Origin: Trametopsis cervina
Taxonomy: Eukaryota > Basidiomycota > Agaricomycetes > Polyporales > Irpicaceae
Length of the DNA: 64,000 bases
Assembly: GCA_022385755.1 (NCBI GenBank)
Contig: MU278354.1
Coordinates: 760,805-824,804 of the forward strand
Direction: 5' to 3'
Shown here: one piece after another, positions 49,297-62,760 of the stretch
Layout: each line of letters begins with the position of its first letter
Position numbering within the stretch: position 1 is the first letter of the stretch
The notes under the pieces: generated by a model
Told to the model about the DNA's origin: nothing
The model's database searches: none
Seen by the model: only the letters and a program-made list of their open reading frames with translations
Position numbers and translations under genes: made by a program

Positions 49297-51511
49297 ATGG
49301 GCAGGAATAGTGCGTATCTTTATTATGTCCTCCTGAACAGCTCATAATCGTTCCTGCAGAGACGAAGAAGTCAGATGTACCTCTTAAGAGTAGTGAGTAG
49401 CGTTACGCTGATCCACGGTACTCTGTCTTTCCCAGCTTTGGGGAGAGCAAGACAAGAGGCTTTGCAAACTGTGGGCTCATCTAGTGACTATTCACAGTGA
49501 TTAATATACATTCACAGAGCTCAAGAAGGACCCTGGAGTACCACGACTTCCGATCTTGAAGCAGCGAAATGCAGAGAAACAACGTGTACATGTTGTACGT
49601 GGCCTATTCTCTACAACACATTGTTTTCTGACCTGCTTTGCTGCCACAGCATCCCGGTCCCCACCGCGCAGATCCAGACGCAACTATGGCTTCGGAGCCT
49701 ACCCTCTCCTCATTGGCTGCACTGGCCGCCTCCGCCTCCGCCTCAGGATCTGCGACTCCTATAGGCGAGATGGATAAATCAGAAGCAACCCGAACGAAGG
49801 AGCAGCTACGAAAGCACTACTTTCGCGCACTACACAAAGTCATCGACGAGAGTGATATAGTAATCCTTGTATTGGACGCGCGAGATCCGGAAGGCTGCAG
49901 GAGCCGTCTGGTGGAGGAGGAAGTTCGCAGACGAGAATCGGAAGGAAAGAAGCTTGTGTTTGTGCTGAACAAGATCGGTACGTGCAACTTATGGTCGGAG
50001 TTTTGATACAGGCCACTGATTCTTTGCAGACCTCATCCCTAAGGATAATGCACAAGCATGGCTAAAATATCTGCGGCACTCAACACCAACTCTTCCCTTC
50101 AAAAGCGCCACAAATGAACAACGCACCAATCTTTCCTCTGCAACCGCCCCGGCCCTTGTTCGATTACTCAAGGCATACCGGCCGAATGCAGCGCACTCTG
50201 TAACCGTGGGCGTAGTTGGCTATCCGAATGTAGGGAAAAGCAGTCTGATCAACTCGCTCAAACGTAGCAAGGTTTGTTGATAGTATGCCTGCATTATATG
50301 GGTTATCCTGAATTTGGACACAGGTATGCGCCGTTGCTGCTCAACCCGGCCACACGAAGGAGCTGCAAACGATACAGTTGGAAAGAGGCCTGAAGATAGT
50401 GGATTCTCCAGGAGTCGTGTTTGATGACGCCGAATCCATTGTCGACAGCGCAGGGCGGGCTCGCGCGAAAGGCAGTGTTCTATTACGCAATGTGATCAAG
50501 GTTGAAGATATTGAGGATCCTATTGCACTGGGTAAGGCTATATGTGGATATCCTCAACACAGACCTAACGAATGTCTACAGTGGAAGAGGTCTTAAACCG
50601 CACTGAACCCGACACCCTTATGAAGATATACAACCTCCCGCAAATAGGGCCCACAATCGAGTTCCTCACGATGCTTGCACTTACGACCGGTCGATTATAC
50701 AAGGTGCATAAATATGTCTTACAGCATCTCTTGTTGTGCTGATGTCGATACAGGGAGGTACCCCAGATATATTATCTGCTGCAAAAGTTGTCTTGCAAGA
50801 CTGGAACCAACACAAGATCCCGTACTTTTCGGTACCTCCAGTTATCCACCCGTCGTTAGTGCCGGCCATGACATCGACGGGTGAAATTGCTCCGGGTGCA
50901 GAGGACGTCGGTCAAGCTAGAATTCTTACCACACTTGGTAAAGCATTCGAGTTGGGCGACTTGTTCCATGGTGCAGATGAGGGTGCCTTTGGAGAGCACC
51001 CGGATACAGAGATGGCATTAGACGAGAATGAGGGTGAAGAGCCTGAGGAAGTCGAGATGGAGACCGACGACGCTGCGTAAGTGTTCAACCAGACGCCATA
51101 TCGGCTTTTGCTAAGTTGCTTGTAATTCTCAGGAATCTCATGGAAGCTGATGACCCAGACACCTCACGAATCTCACATAAAAGGATCCGTTCTGCCTCTC
51201 CAACACCTTCTATTGCGACCGGCACCGCACCTTCTCAACGTTACGCCGCCCCGGATCATGATTACATGCAACGTGCCCCCAAACGACTCCGCCGCTCGCA
51301 CGATATACCAGACTACAACGCCCCAGTCAATGCTCATAGGATAGCTTCAAGCAATCCTATGAACAGGCGACTGCTCAAGAAAGAAGCGAAGAAGGCACGT
51401 CGTGCTGGTCGTCCGCAGGGTATACAGGCTGGGACTATGGAGGTGGATGACATTGGCTTGGCTGGAACTTTCTTCGCCGCTGCGGGCTTCGGGGCTGAAG
51501 TACTGGCATAA
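49297..51511 (+). CDS. Circularly permuted GTPase of the Nug1/GNL3 (nucleostemin) family
   Basis: The start MGRNK is split by an intron (49309/49358 region), followed by LKKDPGVPRLPILKQRNAEK, a short form of the basic GN3L/Grn1 region. The G motifs are in permuted order: VLDARDPEG, VFVLNKIDL (G4), then GVVGYPNVGKSSLINSL (G1) and LKIVDSPGVVF (G3). The middle domain has LLRNVIKVEDIEDPIAL and TLMKIYNLPQ. The C-terminus is acidic, then basic (NRRLLKKEAKKARRAGRP) and ends GFGAEVLA. These GTPases act in the nucleolus and nucleus in 60S assembly and export. The basic N-terminus is shorter than in most relatives. Confidence 0.88.
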
Positions 51512-51839
51512 CCATTGTCGCCTCACACGGAGTACTTGACACTTTGTACATTTGACGATATTACACAATGCCTCTGCTATCAGGCTACATCATGAATCTT
51601 CTTTTTGTGAGAATCACAATAGCAAGGTGAAAAGTACAGGCGAAACTTCCGATATTTCCATATCAGTTACACAGGACTTGCGACTCTCTGACATTCATCT
51701 CTTGAGGCATGTACTGCATCGCACGTTCACGATTGTAGAGGTAGGAAAGAAAGATTAGTGATATACTGAAAGTAAGGCTTAATATACATTCCGAGATGAC
51801 AAGAAATTCTAGGCTCCAGACGATTCGAATCCAAATCCT
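51512..51839. other. Convergent 3' intergenic region
   Basis: Between the stops of the GTPase and ATP sulfurylase genes. No coding signal. Confidence 0.45.
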
Positions 51840-53991
<2,152 letters not shown>

Positions 53992-54768
53992 TTTATCAGA
54001 TATATGCGAAGGGTAGAAGCTAAGTATCGGTGCTGAGAGTTGAGAGAGGAGTTGTTGCCGGAGCAGGTGAATCGGTTGATGAGGCTACATCGTCTTTGCT
54101 ACCGTGTATTTATACATTAAGCCCATTCCATTTAGCAAACTTCCTGGGCGAAGAAGCCTGGACGATGCCCAATCCCTGCGCATGCAACTGGTTTTCGTGG
54201 TAGTATCTGGAATTCGGTCTCATTTTTCGCATGTACGCCCTGACCGACACCTACAATTCGTTTATCGTTGGAGAGCATCACGCGTCCATCAGACCTAGAA
54301 GAGACCCAGTGGCCAATAATGAGAGTAGCATATTGTGGTTTGAACAGCGACAGATCAAATGAACTGCCACGCTAGAATATGCTCGCATTCTGATTGGCCC
54401 GCGTTACGCGAAGGCATCAGCATAGCTTTGGCAGGCATCTGGAATTGAGATAATATTTGGAATAATAGCTGAATGAGATACCATTTGGCTGCTCACCATT
54501 CGGTCTTACTGCTGAACGATAGCGATTCCTTGATGAGGTCTTCCTATTATTGCGGGAGGACGCCGGGCGGCTCGCATGAGATTAGCGGACGTGAGTATCG
54601 GCGTGACACATCAGTTCAACGTCATTCAAACACGGCCCTGAATCCTACCTGCGGCGAGAAAGAAAGGCAATTTGGGATACATAGCACATGAACAGAAGGG
54701 AGTCGAGTAATCTTCTATCTGGGGAGGAAAAGTACAGTACATTTTTGCATAATTCTTCTGCAAGCACT
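53992..54768. other. MET3 promoter region
   Basis: About 780 bp upstream of MET3 and downstream of M1 copy C, both on the minus strand. TATA box at 54107-54114; no other gene seen. Confidence 0.45.
54107..54114 (-). promoter_or_regulatory. TATA box of MET3
   Basis: TATAAATA on the minus strand, 116 bp before the MET3 start codon. Confidence 0.55.
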
Positions 54769-57531
54769 CTAGACGAGAGAAAGATCCTGCAACCGAGTTC
54801 AGAGTAACGTTCACAACTTTTATGGCAATGTGACAGCATACCTTCTCAATCAACTTTTGTGCAATTGGGTGGAACGAGCTTTGGTGTGCCTTAAAGCTCT
54901 TCACAGCAAGACTGTGATCAACCTTGTCCGTCAACACGAAGATCGGCCTGCAGTATTTCATTCTGCCCTTGATGAACCCGGTCCCGTCTTCCCCTGTCAC
55001 CCATTTTAGACTTTCGGTGGTGTACGTCTTCGCTGCGGTCGACTTGGGGTCCTGCAGAGCAACCTCATAGAATCGTAGACGGATCTCTGGGTTCGAAGCA
55101 GTGGACAATTGATATACTTTCGCCAGGAACTCAACATGTGAGGAAGGAAGAGCAGGGGATAGCTGTAAAGTCTGCAGGAACACGACTAAGATGAAACAGA
55201 TTAATGAGTTAGAAATTTGTCATGAATTCAAAACATACCTATTTGATTGGCATTGAAATGCTCAAGGTCGGAGGAGCTGAACAGGCTCGAAGGATCCACG
55301 GTATCTCTTGACTTATCCCAACGGGCTCTGAAATGCAAATGTCTTTTCAATTACGACACTCTCCTGGCAGATAAATCAAGACTTACGCGAGGTCATGAGC
55401 TACCTTGACTAATGTAGTGTCATAGTGAATCTCTGCAGGAAGCTTCACTCCTTCACCATAAAACCAAGCCTTGTGCCAATATTAGTCACTACGATGTATC
55501 CGGAAGGATATGTGATCTCACATCGAAGTCCACGGTGTTCAGAGCCTTCAGTCGGCTCGGGTCATGCTTTTGGTAGTACGCGAACAGGTGCTCTTTCCAC
55601 TGCTCGGTCGAGATACTCTTTCCCGTGAAGGTGTTCACATAGTCGCGTATGTACGGCAAGAATACATCTAACCCACCCACAGTTTGTTCTTCGTTGAAGA
55701 TATGTCAGCGCCATTTCGTATTTTCCAAGTAGATGTATACATACCAAGGTGCAAGAGGAAATTTGCGCCCTTTTCGTACGGAATATCACTGTACGCATCG
55801 TCGGGGTCTTCTCCGACGGCGAAGTTGTGTACTAGTCGCTGATACTTCGGCAGGTGTTCGTATGACTTTAAGGCATCTTCTAGACCCTTCCGGCCGATAA
55901 CATACGCGAAGCCTCGCTCAGCAGGAGAGTGGAGCTTGCTTTGCAATACGCGCTCCATGTACGTGGTGAAGCCTTCGTTCAGCCAAAAATGGTTGGCGTT
56001 CGCGTGTCTGCCAGATAAGCATGAGATATGTAATGAGCAAAACTATGATGTCGCGCTTACGTGACTCCATTGCCAAACCATGAGTGTGTGAGTTCATGGA
56101 CGACAACATCTACCTACGGAGACTCAGAAACAATTTTTTGAATGTTTGTTATTGGGTACACACCATTGATCGATCCCCAGCGAGAAGAGCTGAAGATCCG
56201 TGTGGGTTAGATTCAGCGGAGAAAGCTCTGCCAGAGGCACGTACTCGGAGTCAAGAACGTTAAACATGCGTTTTCCTAGATCCATATCAGCCATTCATGT
56301 CATACGTTACACACCCCGTGATACGCACCATACCGCCATAGGGGAATGCTGGTGGAAGTACCAACAGGTCAAACACGCCAAACCTGTACGGAGTCACGAC
56401 TGATTGCTCGAGTGCCATGAATCTATGAGCGTAAGAGAACACATAAGACATCGGGCTCCCAGCTGCACCAAACGATTACTCACCTATCAGTGTCCTCGCT
56501 GAACTCCCAGTACGCATTGTCTATGACCTCAGGTTCGGCCCACACGCCGCTCGACCATGTCTTGCCCTCTACTTCCGGGAACTGTTTGTACACGACGTTT
56601 CCTGAGGCAATGGCGATCAGGTACGAAGGGATGGGTACATGCTACGGTAATTAAGTTAGATATCCATGGTTGAAGCGACGATAAGCGCACGAATAATCAC
56701 CTGCTTATAGGTATATGTTACAACATCTTTCCCAATAACTTTGCCACCATGTGCGGGCCCAGTTGAGGGGGGCGAAATGCGGACAGCGGACATGAGCACT
56801 GGGAGGACCGAGGAGACTTTCGCGCTATACGTCTGTACGGAACGTGAGCATAAGATACGTACTTCCGTCTACTGAGACGAGAAGAGGACTGACAGTCTTT
56901 ATGGATGGGGTATCCTGGATCGGCACCACACTACGCGCGTAAATTGGCTGGCATTGACTGAACAAGTACGGGTGCTTCTTGCCTTGGGTACCTCTATGCA
57001 CCACGCACAGGATCCATCAGTAAAGCTCCCATGCCACGAAGGAAGACGTTGTGGAAACATACTCCTTATCCAGCCATTGCAACGCCGTGCATCCCTCAGT
57101 GGTACGATAATGAACCTTCACGGAGATCGTCGAGCCCTCCTTAGGGACGTCTGGTAATTGTATGCGAAGGCGAGGGCCCATCACTGGGTGATCCTCTCCC
57201 AGGCTGAACTAGACAAAGCACTGTAAGATGAGATAAGGTAGCTCGAATAAGGGAGAAGTGCCTTACAGAGGCTGCTTGTCCATTGACCACGGCTTTCTCG
57301 ATGTCGAGCGCGAAGGTATCGAAGCTACGTGCCCACGACCTTAGCCTATAGAGCTTATAGACAACACAGGATAACTTACACAGCTTCTTTGACACCATCC
57401 GCAATAACACGTAAGGTGTGCACAGCGGAGCCAGAGATAAGTTGGCGGTCGAAGTCGAGTGTCCAGTCAAGGTCGATATGCTCCGAAGCGAGCTCCAGAT
57501 GGTTTGAGCGAGATGTTGGATCTTGAGGCAT
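54769..57531 (-). CDS. M1 aminopeptidase / leukotriene A4 hydrolase-like, copy C
   Basis: The exon plan is as in copy A. It starts [20 protein letters not shown]; the frame is open further upstream but without an ATG. The motifs are complete: FPYGGM spliced to [25 protein letters not shown] (plus-strand 56084-56098), the third zinc ligand in the NEG segment before [21 protein letters not shown] with the catalytic tyrosine and GRMKYCRP with the basic pair. The last exon is again tiny: KLIEK spliced to DLSLV and stop. It should be a working cytosolic aminopeptidase. By eye its N-terminus resembles copy B as much as copy A (LASEHID in both B and C). Confidence 0.9.
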
Positions 57532-57891
57532 TCTGAAAATGACTCTAGACACAGATGTTCGCACTAAATAAGTCGTGGACGGACTACAACGTGTTTGAGA
57601 GAAAGAGGCAGCTGTGGCGACGGTGTTCAAGTCTGATTCAATCTCAGGTCGATCGGTTCGCGGGATCGAGAACGTGAACGAGCAATTATATCTACGCGAT
57701 TAGATGTACTTTGCACGCCAAGTCAATTTCTCAGTTTATTGCGGATTGGTATTATTAATACAGGTCCTTATGGACATCTATGTATACAAGAGTACAGGAT
57801 AACCAAGTGGCGTCGTGATGGTCGTGAACATTCGTGTAAGATTTGTCTTTGTATTCAATCTGTAGGACAGTGGAAGACGTGTTCGCGAACA
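57532..57891. other. Intergenic, promoter of M1 copy C
   Basis: About 360 bp. No gene seen. Confidence 0.4.
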
Positions 57892-58752
57892 CTAGTAGTC
57901 GTCGAAACTATCGACCCATCCAGTTTTGTCTCTTGTACCGCTCGCGCCAACCTTCGTTTTGGCCTTAGCCTTCCTGCCGCCAAGCTCCTTGTACATCCCT
58001 CGCATCTCCACCTTGTTTGGTTTCTGGGCTGCATCTGCGTCTGCTTTCCACTTCTCCTCACGCATCTCTCTGGGTGTTTGGTAACCAGATGATGGGGCTG
58101 GGGAAAGAGGGCGTGAATATGTTATGGGAGAGCGCGTAGATACGCTTGAAAGGTATGTGGTGCGCCAGTTCTGTTTCGACTCGCGTTTCGACCATTTGCC
58201 TGGTGGCAGTGTGTCGTCATGGAAATTCTCTTTACGATAATGTTGGAACCAAACTGACAGACGCAATGGTTAGCATTTGCAAGAGTGAAGATGAACATTA
58301 TAAGACATACCATAGTTCAGAGTTTGGCTCTTCGACCACCTCCTCGATACCCTTGCACACTGTGCAAGCTGCTTGATCGACAAGTGTCCAAAGATACGTT
58401 GAGATACATCGGTGGGTAATACCCTGAGCGGGTCTTTTTGTGTGCGGCTGGACAGTGCAGAAAGGTGGAGCGCCCCTCGCGCAGTTCTTTGATTTGACCG
58501 AGTGGGCGAGGTAGCTCTCGATGTCGGACGAGAAGCTGGTCTAGAACGGGCTGGTGTTCCGGGAACGGAGACCTGTGCAAAATGGATCTCTTCAATGAAA
58601 TGCACTAGATGCGAACGGAGCAAGCTACTTACAACGCTTACGAGCTCATCCTCGCTGTCTGCGTTGTCCTCTCTACTAATGTGTGTGCCGGCAAGCGTCT
58701 TGTCGAGAGATTCTAGCGTTTGCGTTCGCAGGACGTCTTGTAAAAGACTCAT
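57892..58752 (-). CDS. F-box protein (small, conserved type)
   Basis: Three exons. The first encodes MSLLQDVLRTQTLESLDKTL and an acidic DNADSEDELVSV stretch. The second has an Arg/Ser/Thr/Pro-rich linker and the F-box DPLRVLPTDVSQRIFGHLSI with CARVSRRWSKSQTLNY. The third has WFQHYRKENFHDDTLPPGKW and KRESKQNWRTTYL, then a Lys-rich tail ending in GWVDSFDDY. The F-box should bind Skp1; no substrate-binding repeats follow, so the target is unknown. A TATA box lies 83 bp before the ATG. Confidence 0.82.
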
Positions 58753-59075
58753 GGTTGCTGCTGTTAAGATTACGAATAAAGATGAGAAGTTGGGATGAAG
58801 GGAGTTGTTGACGGTTGAGGGCAGCGAATTTGGCTTATATAGCTGCAGTGGGCTCCCGGATGATCCTTCAAAAGTACGAGTCAGTCAATTGACCCCGCAA
58901 AAAGGGGTGATGTCATGTGGCATGGACTTGGTGCCGGCTCTGCTTACATAATGGTACTGCTGGGCCGTGTCGGACTGCTCGGACGCGACGCGTTCTGAAC
59001 TTCACTTCTTCGTGTGTGTCTCATCCTCAGCGTTGCCTTATCTCTTATTTATTTCGGACCTTACAGTAGAGCTCA
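58753..59075. promoter_or_regulatory. Divergent promoter, F-box / AGC pseudokinase
   Basis: About 320 bp between two start codons on opposite strands. A TATA box serves the minus-strand gene; none is clear for the plus strand. Confidence 0.4.
58835..58841 (-). promoter_or_regulatory. TATA box of the small F-box gene
   Basis: TATATAA on the minus strand, 83 bp before the ATG at 58752. Confidence 0.5.
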
Positions 59076-62000
59076 ATGCAAGATACCTCGTCGCCGAAGC
59101 TTACCCCTGCGCTTACGGCATCGTCCCATGCGACTCCCACCGCAATCGTGGATGATCCTTTTCTGCCTACACCCACCGGAGCTGAGAACATTTCGCTCAC
59201 ATCTTTTCTATTCCCAAGCAGAAGCTTCGAAATTGAAGTTGGTCTTTTAATTATATCCGCGGCTTAATCTCATTCCCTCCCGAAGCAATACACGAATTTG
59301 AAGGATGTTGTGCCAGAGTGGGAGGATGATGAAGTCGACGTACGTTCCTTTACGTCGTGTTTCCACCATTGCTGTATTCTTATTATCCTTAGGAGCTCGT
59401 GGTACTAAGCCCTAAGTCCAAAATCCCTAAAAGCTTAAGCGTCATTGAAGAGACACAAGAAGCCCCGGCATCAGTACGTAGTTCGTTCTACAGCTATCCT
59501 AATGGAATATCTCATCTCTAGTAGCCGTCTATATCTCTTTTCCAGAACATCAAAGTAATTTCAATACCACAGACGTCACCCAGAGTCTGTGTAGTCAAGT
59601 ACGCAGAATCTGGCGAGCTCTATGCGTTGAAGACGTATTCCAAAGCTACCATTTCGTACGACACGCCCACATTGGAATACGCCGTGAGGGAGCAGATGAT
59701 ACTACGCCTGCTCACGCAAATGGATGCCCCTTTTATACTCAAACTTAGATGGAGCTTCCAGGACAGAGAGGCGATGCATATTGTCACCGTTGGTCATTCC
59801 ATTCTGAGAATGTAAGGTGTATCACTCATAGCTTTTGTAGGATTATTCTCCTCAAGGAGATATGAGGGCATACATCGAACGCAGTGGCCCCATGGCACCT
59901 GCCAATGCCCGTATATGTGCTGCAGAGCTGGTTAGTTCTGTTCAGTCATCGCAGTATTTATATGAAGCTATATCTCCCCTCAGGTGGATGCGTTGTGGGC
60001 CTTGCATCGCAACGGTATAACACACCATGCTATTCGTCCGGAGCATATTCTGTTTGATGCGAGTGGACACATTCTTCTGACTGGGTTCTCAAGAGCGTCA
60101 GTGTCTGCGCCAAATGGACCGCAAATAAGCTACTCTCCCCAACCAGCAAACGAACAGCCGCGGCACAGGAGAGAGCTGCGGGACATCGACGAATGGAGCG
60201 CTCCCGAAGCCGTTCTAGGGTGGCCACAGGACTCCGCTGTCGACTGTTGGGCCTTTGGTCTGTTACTCTGGTACATGATTACTGGCAAGGTGCGGATCTG
60301 AATATTTGACTTTGTGTGTTATACCTAATGTCTAGTGTAAAGCATGCGTTCATTGCGCAGTATGAGCGAAATAGCATTAGTGCCCTACATCTAGACGTAT
60401 TGTCGAGTCTGATTCTACACTCTTTCCCGGAGCTCCAAGCTGAAGATGAACAGAAAGACGTCCGCGAACTGGTCTATTGGGTATTTGGCAACAAATTTCT
60501 TGATCTATTGATGGTTATTCACTTTTCATATCCAGTGCTTGCAGCGGAATGCCCGTCTCCGTTCAACTGCTCAAGGTATCAAGGGGCATTCTTATTTCTC
60601 AGCAATGTGCGTGTTTGTTTCTTCTGCTACTCATGATTATTTACCGGGATACAGCGACTGGGCACAATTGAGAATGAAGAAATACCCTGGTGCGTCTGGC
60701 ACGTTGTATTTATGTTATTTCCTGATTTCATCTGCGCAGTGGAGCTGAAACCCCCAGCCACCGAAGACGTTCCACGTGCTACAACAGATGATCTTACTGA
60801 ACTCCCAGAGAGCGAAACTTTGCGTGGGGTTAACATCGCTGGGTTCGACTTCACGCCCAGTCTGCATCAAGGATACAGCCAAGGCGACCTCTCGGGGGGA
60901 GGGTTTGAAAGCCAAAATTTTGACGTGACCTCTGCAAGTCTGCAGGAAGATCTCTCGGAAGGCGACATACTTCCCGAAGAGCTGAGGATACCATCTAGTA
61001 AGCGGACGACATATACTAGTGCCCTAGAAAGCTTGCCTGTGACTCCTGTGGGAAGTGCTACTGCAAGTCCTGCTTCTTCTGTGCCGCGAAGTGATGCTCC
61101 CTCTACCGCTCTGTACTCTTGCACATCCTTTGGCGAACTACGGGACTCTCTGAAACCTCGCGTCTTGGGCAAAGGTCTCGCTGACACTGCTGGGGACTTT
61201 CTGTCTGATGACGACCTGCAAAGCAACAGGGCCGACCGCAATCATACAGCAAGACGTGCAAGCTCTTCTGCCTCTCTTGTAGCTCACCTGAGTCGATCTG
61301 AATCGACGATCGTCCCTCCAAGTATCTTGATTCGAAGCGACACCACCGACACCGTCTTCTCTGCTGGGTCTGGGCTCCTTACTAGTCGACCCTCGTCCTC
61401 TCTCGGTGGACGGGGCCTGCGCGTGCGCAAATACGCGAGCTTGAACTTTGATCTGGACACCATCACCTCGCTCGCTGCCGATCTCGAAGGCGAAGACACC
61501 AGCTTTAGCTCTCTGCGTCCTCGGTCTTTGGCGACGTCTCGGCGTGTGTCGTTCGCGGGCACTCTGAACGAACAGGCAAACACGTCTAGCACCGCAACGA
61601 ATGGTCTCAGTCCCGGGGAAGACATACATCTTGCGCCGCATTCTGCACCCCTCGGCGCATCACAGGGACCGGCGACGCCGTGGAGCCTGAGGAGTCTCAT
61701 CTCCTCGCCGGCGGGTGCGAGCGTGGTGTCCCCGTCTAGCAAGCTGCAGAAGAAGAAAAGGTCGGCAAGCACGCCTGTGCTCACGCAGACGCCGCGTCTG
61801 CAAGAGAAGGTTGAGCTCCCTGCGGGTCTCAAGCAGATCGGGCTCGGGATTGGCTACACGCATACGCCAGCGCGTGTGCCTGCTGTGGTTATGCCCGCTG
61901 TGTCTACGCCCGTTGTGTCTCCAACATCAGGAGGTGTAGGAGGAGGAGACCAAACGCCCAGTGCGCGCCGCCCAACGTCGGCCGCGCTGCAGCGGTGTGG

Positions 62001-62460
62001 CGCGCTCTTCACACATCTGCGGCCTCGTGGACGCGGGCAGGGCGGAGGACAGGGACATATGGAGGCAGTGAGGGAGCGCGCGAGCGAGGAGAGTGATGCG
62101 CTTGAGGCTGTTATGAGGGAGATGTATGGTGCTGGGTGGGATCCGGAGGGTGGGTATGCGTATGCAGGTGGGGTTGGGAGAGCCGCCAGGAAGGCGGAGA
62201 AGGAAGTCAAGGTGAAGGAGAAAGAGAAAGAGAATGTGGACGAGAAGGAACGCAAGAAGGTGGAAGAGAGCGAGAAGAACGAAGAACAGGAGGCGAGCAC
62301 GAAGGCGGGAGTGAAAAGACCGGGGACGGTGTACTCTGTCCCTGGGGAACCTGGGCTGACGGAGACGATGGCGCGGTCGAGGGGGCGACACGCGACGAGC
62401 TCGACGCTGAGACTTGTGGACGCGATGGATCCTCCTGAGGACCGCGAGTTCGGGATCTGA
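59076..62460 (+). CDS. AGC-type pseudokinase with a long disordered tail
   Basis: About ten exons. The kinase fold is clear: YALKTYSKATIS with the VAIK-type lysine, VREQMILRLLTQMDAPFILK, DYSPQGDMRAYI, ICAAELVDALWALHRNG, WSAPEAVLGWPQDSAVDCWAFG, and an AGC-type end (IKGHSYFSA spliced to IDWAQLRMKKYP). The working residues are missing. There is no glycine loop (IPQTSPRVCVVKY), HRDLKPEN is HHAIRPEH (60023-60046) and DFG is TGFS (about 60076-60087). The C-terminal 560 residues are Ser/Thr/Pro-rich and end with a charged KEVKVKEKEKENVDEKERK helix-like stretch. It probably acts as a scaffold or regulator; closest family members are unclear. Confidence 0.85.
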
Positions 62461-62760
62461 GGAGGTTTAAATTCTGTGTTTTTTTGTGGCTTGAGGAGTC
62501 TTGTGTTCTGTCCGTGTATGGTTATTGTATGTCTGTCAATGGATTATTTGGTCTTCAAGTACATTGTGCGCTGTGGACTACGGCGGAGTGGATATATAGC
62601 GCGACGTGGCTGAGCACGTCTTTTGGGCGGGGTATACAACTAAGTTCTAAACATAACATAAAACACAGCGAACACAACACTGTCCTCAGCAATAACATCG
62701 GTACCCATCCTCTTCATACACCTCTCCTTCCCTGCACCTGCCCCCGCCTGTCCATCGCAC
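62461..62760. other. Convergent 3' intergenic region
   Basis: Between two stop codons on opposite strands; no gene seen. Confidence 0.4.

Noticed and set aside
57532..57630. An in-frame N-terminal extension of M1 copy C that looks like a mitochondrial presequence (Ser/Thr/Arg rich).
   Set aside because: It begins with TTG and the frame runs further upstream without any ATG, so the ATG at 57529-57531 is the better start.
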